Origin: Rhodococcus tibetensis
GTDB taxonomy: Bacteria; Actinomycetota; Actinomycetes; Mycobacteriales; Mycobacteriaceae
DNA length: 64,000 bases
Assembly: GCF_024438035.1 (NCBI RefSeq)
Contig: NZ_JANFQF010000028.1
Coordinates: 18,260 to 82,259 of the forward strand
Reading direction: 5' to 3'
A program made the translations under genes and the position numbers. How positions within the stretch are numbered: the first letter of the stretch is position 1; each line of letters opens with the position of its first letter. Shown here piece by piece: positions 61,694 through 64,000 of this stretch. A model generated the notes under the pieces. That model saw only the letters and a program-made list of their open reading frames with translations, searched no databases and was not told the origin of the DNA.

Positions 61694-61811
61694 CGGACGT
61701 CTGCCGGCAACGGCTACCGACAGCGACCACACACTGCGTCACACTGGGTTGACCTCGGAAGCGCATTAGGTACGCAGAGCGGATCACGCCAGGCTGGCAA
61801 CACATTCCCTG

Positions 61812-61985
61812 TCACATCGGGTCCGAATCGGATTCGAGTTCACGGTAGAACGCGTCCAGGCCGATCTCCGGCGATATGCAGTGCCGTAGAGCACCCGTCT
61901 GAGAGTATCGATCGAACACCTCGGCAGCCTTCCTCGGCGATGAACACCTTATCCGGATATAAGCAACTGCTCGCGGAGCGCGACC
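61812..61985 (-). pseudogene. Orphan coding fragment after the immunity gene
   Basis: Immediately after the stop at 61986, in the same frame, an open stretch of about 57 codons without a start reads AVAYIRIRCSSPRKAAEVFD and CISPEIGLDAFYRELESDSD before its stop. The sequence has the feel of a genuine protein and may be the 3' part of another immunity gene. Function unknown. Confidence 0.3.
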
Positions 61986-62426
61986 CTACATGAAGATCAC
62001 ATGCTGTCGTTCAGCGTCGTTGACGATGTTGTTAACGAACAACCCTATGTCGTAGTCCTCTTCGTCCGGCCAACTGGCTTCACTCATCGGCGGGAGCGCC
62101 GGCGACGTCGGATCGTAGTCGAGGTGAATCAGCTCGCGTTCTTCCGCGAAGATTGTGAGTACACAATGAGTTGGATCCAGCTGGACCCACTCCGCATGGA
62201 TACGAGGACCAACCACGACACTGGTTCCTCCAATAGTCAACACCAACGGGGATTCGACTCGATCCCCTCGATAAAACTGGACGACAGTACCCCCAATCTC
62301 AGCAAATTCACCCGATATTCGCCGATCGGCGGTACCCGGAGAAGGAGGGAGCAGCGTCAAGATCCGGGTTTCCGGGTCCAACTCAGCGAGTCGCGACCAG
62401 TGGTAAAAGTCTCTCATGAGTATCAT
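61986..62426 (-). CDS. Putative toxin-immunity protein
   Basis: A 146-aa soluble protein starting MILMRDFYHWSRLAELD. Further segments are EIGGTVVQFYRGDRVESPLV, AEWVQLDPTHCVLTIFAEER and an acidic C-terminus (SWPDEEDYDIGLFV), common for immunity proteins that neutralise basic nucleases. No named family recognised. Its ATG at 62426 forms a 4-nt ATGA overlap with the end of the toxin's C-terminal domain reading frame (stop 62423-62425), the typical arrangement of toxin/immunity pairs. ATG 62417 is an alternative start. The open frame upstream to 62486 is part of the toxin. Confidence 0.65.
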   Translation of the reverse strand: MILMRDFYHWSRLAELDPETRILTLLPPSPGTADRRISGEFAEIGGTVVQFYRGDRVESPLVLTIGGTSVVVGPRIHAEWVQLDPTHCVLTIFAEERELIHLDYDPTSPALPPMSEASWPDEEDYDIGLFVNNIVNDAERQHVIFM

Positions 62427-63877
62427 CTTCCGAGCCCCAAGTCCTTCCCGCCCGCACGCTGAGAGCTTTGAATGATTCTCTCCCACGACTTCCCACTATT
62501 TCGAAGCCACTCGATCGACGGACCAAGCGGATCTCCATACACGCTTTCGTTGCGTCCATAAATCTGACTGTAGAGGGGCTCGGGTGTGAGATTTTTGTAA
62601 CCCTCGCCTATCGCCTATCGCCTATCGCCTATCGCTCGGCGCTCTGCGTAGAGCGTTCCGGCGATTCGTTCCGGCGATGCACCCTGGGCTCGCATCGTGT
62701 CCTCGACCTCGCCGAGGCGTTCGATTTCAGCAATGTACTGGCGTCGCATATCCGGAAGGTGGGTCGGAGCTCGCACGGTATCGTCGGCAGGCCTCCCACC
62801 CGAGGCGATCCGAGCAGCATCGACTTCAGCTCGCGTCGGCCCAGACACAGCGTCACCGCGGGCCACGCCCAGACCTTTCGCCGGAACCACACCGCTGGAC
62901 AGGACGTTCACGGCCACTTCGCCGGCACCGACATAAGGGTGGTCCCAGTCCTCGGTGGCGAGGAACTGTTCCTTCGCAGCCGTCGACAACTCCGCACCCT
63001 CACCGGGTTCGAGCAGGCCCGGCACACCGGCATGGTCGGACAAATTCTTCGTCGCCGGGGTGCCGTCGAGAACGATTCCCGCGGTGGTCTTTGCCATGTT
63101 CCGGGTCGCGTCGGCCTGGGCCTGCTGCCCACCCGGGCCGTGCCCAGACAGCGTATTGAAGCCCTCGACGATCCCGAGCGTGGCTTTCACACCGCCGATC
63201 GCCAGCCCGGTCGGCGGAAAATCGTGGGCGAAGTCTTTCGTCGTCTCCCAGGCCTGATCCCAGAACCCCTCGGCCGCATCGTCGCCGCTGTCGGGATCGC
63301 TGCGCCGACGCTGGTCCAGGGCGGCCATTTCGCTCAGCGTCGTACCGTCATCCGGATGCGCGGGTGGGGTGTTGTGGGTGTTCTCCGGGGTGGTGGCGGT
63401 CAGCTCGTCGGCCCACTGGGCGGCGGTGATTTGCCCACCGCTGGACTCGTCTTGGCCGGTGTCGTCGCCGAGGTCGATGGTGCCGGGACCGTCCGGTGTG
63501 ACGGTGGCGGCGCCGCCGAGCGGTAACGGTACCGTCGTACCGGCCGTGGCCCCGGCCTCAGGCGGTGGGGCGGTCAGGTTCTGTGCGGTCTGCCCGATAT
63601 ATCCGGTGTCGTCGCTGGCCCGGGACTTGCCGAACGCGCTTTTGCTCGCCGCCACGTCTTGTAGTTCGCCGGTCGGTGGCGGGTCGGCGAGGATGGGGTA
63701 TGCGGTGTGGGCGTCGGCGTGCACCTGTTGGATGAGTTGCCGGTCGCGGACCACGTAGCGGGTGGGGACTGGATGGCTGTTCGCGTCGTACGCCCAGGGC
63801 GAGGCCGTCTGTGAGACTTCGTTATTCCGGTGTCCGGGCCGCGCTGCTGGGGAAGGCATGGAGGCTTCGCCGGCCAC
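62423..63877 (-). pseudogene. Polymorphic toxin interrupted by heptamer-repeat stop codon
   Basis: A secreted-type multidomain protein. Near the N-terminus PWAYDANSHPVPTRYVVRD and AYPILADPP are typical of actinobacterial secreted toxins. The middle is Pro/Thr/Asp-rich, then MRRQYIAEIERLGEVEDTM leads into the C-terminal module. At 62615 an in-frame TAG ends the frame (420 aa). The same frame after the TAG continues as GYKNLTPEPLYSQIYGRNES, YGDPLGPSIEWLRNSGKSW and RAGGKDLGLGR to a stop at 62423. This is a recurring C-terminal module of polymorphic toxins. The TAG arises inside four copies of a 7-nt repeat; one copy would restore the full protein. Called a pseudogene because the present form is truncated; the 5' end may lie beyond 63877. 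Confidence 0.7.
62604..62635. repeat. Tandem 7-nt repeat (TCGCCTA x4.6) in the toxin gene
   Basis: TCGCCTA occurs four times in a row (62604, 62611, 62618, 62625) followed by TCGC. On the coding strand it reads GCGATAG repeated. A 7-nt unit changes frame with each gain or loss. One copy gives an open frame through the toxin domain, two shift frame, and three or more place TAG in frame, the current state. Confidence 0.95.
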
Positions 63878-64000
63878 GCGACCCGATCCCTGCGGAGGTA
63901 AAGGCTGCCGCGCCGATCAGCAACAGTTCGAGGAGCCGATCCCGTCCGCTCTCGGCAGTGACGGTCTTGCCGGTCTCGTTGAGATCACCTGATGTGGTCG
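63878..64000. other. Window edge, probable 5' part of toxin gene
   Basis: On the minus strand one frame reads SGDLNETGKTVTAESGRDRL followed by the hydrophobic LLELLLIGAAAFTSAGIG, which resembles a signal or membrane segment, but it is out of frame with the toxin. It could be the N-terminus of the same protein with a frameshift, or an unrelated upstream gene. The window ends before this can be decided. Confidence 0.3.

Noticed and set aside
62604..62635. Simple sequencing artefact
   Set aside because: Cannot be excluded, but the same-frame toxin continuation and the immunity-gene overlap make a real repeat expansion worth reporting, so it is kept as a finding.

Overview
The window is high-GC actinobacterial DNA, most likely from Rhodococcus or a close relative. 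Indicators are mycothiol-type gentisate catabolism, a DUF5709 protein, mycobacterial-style acyl desaturase/reductase genes, Cys/malonyl NRPS-PKS genes and a type IV CRISPR (csf3) relic. Several decayed genes, an IS3-family fragment and toxin/immunity debris point to accessory DNA (large plasmid or island); replicon type cannot be read from the sequence.

Region 1 (0.4-9.5 kb) is a redox/detoxification district. It holds a GMC oxidoreductase coupled to an aryl-alcohol-type Zn dehydrogenase, a second such dehydrogenase facing them across a strong hairpin terminator, two quinone-oxidoreductase-like MDR enzymes, an F420/NADP-type dinucleotide-binding protein, a MarR regulator, a RutE-like nitroreductase and a DoxX protein. 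Region 2 (9.5-19.8 kb) is an aromatic-acid region. A patchwork of broken genes (Old Yellow Enzyme, gentisate dioxygenase, fumarylpyruvate hydrolase copy, UPF0158) precedes an MFS transporter, a GAF-PucR regulator, a class II aldolase, an IclR regulator and an intact three-gene gentisate operon with a GenR-like operator. Region 3 (20-30.5 kb) carries membrane/stress genes (DUF1360, DUF5709, Zn dehydrogenase, SRPBCC, YihY, hemerythrin) and two integral-membrane acyl desaturases, one with its ferredoxin-reductase partner. A type IV csf3 relic follows at 30.6-31.2 kb.

Region 4 (31.7-58.1 kb) is the highlight: an 18-gene minus-strand biosynthetic operon. Eleven of its 17 junctions are 4-nt stop/start overlaps. 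In transcription order it encodes a carbamoyltransferase, methyltransferase, FrhB-like Fe-S flavoprotein, EPSP-synthase-like enolpyruvyltransferase, class III aminotransferase, MDR dehydrogenase, adenylation-carrier didomain, KS-AT-KR-ACP polyketide synthase, LLM flavin monooxygenase, free condensation domain, KAS III-like enzyme, TubC-Cy-A(Cys)-PCP-TE NRPS, acyl-CoA-dehydrogenase-like protein, FMN-binding PAI2-like protein, PIG-L deacetylase, GNAT, second acyl-CoA dehydrogenase and free carrier protein. The inferred product is a small carbamoylated polyketide-peptide with a cysteine-derived (thiazoline-like) end; I cannot match it to a known compound.

Region 5 (59.2-64.0 kb) is a decaying polymorphic-toxin/immunity locus with an IS3 relic. 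The main toxin gene contains a 7-nt tandem repeat that places an in-frame TAG just before its C-terminal domain. That domain continues in the same frame after the stop and overlaps the start of a putative immunity gene.
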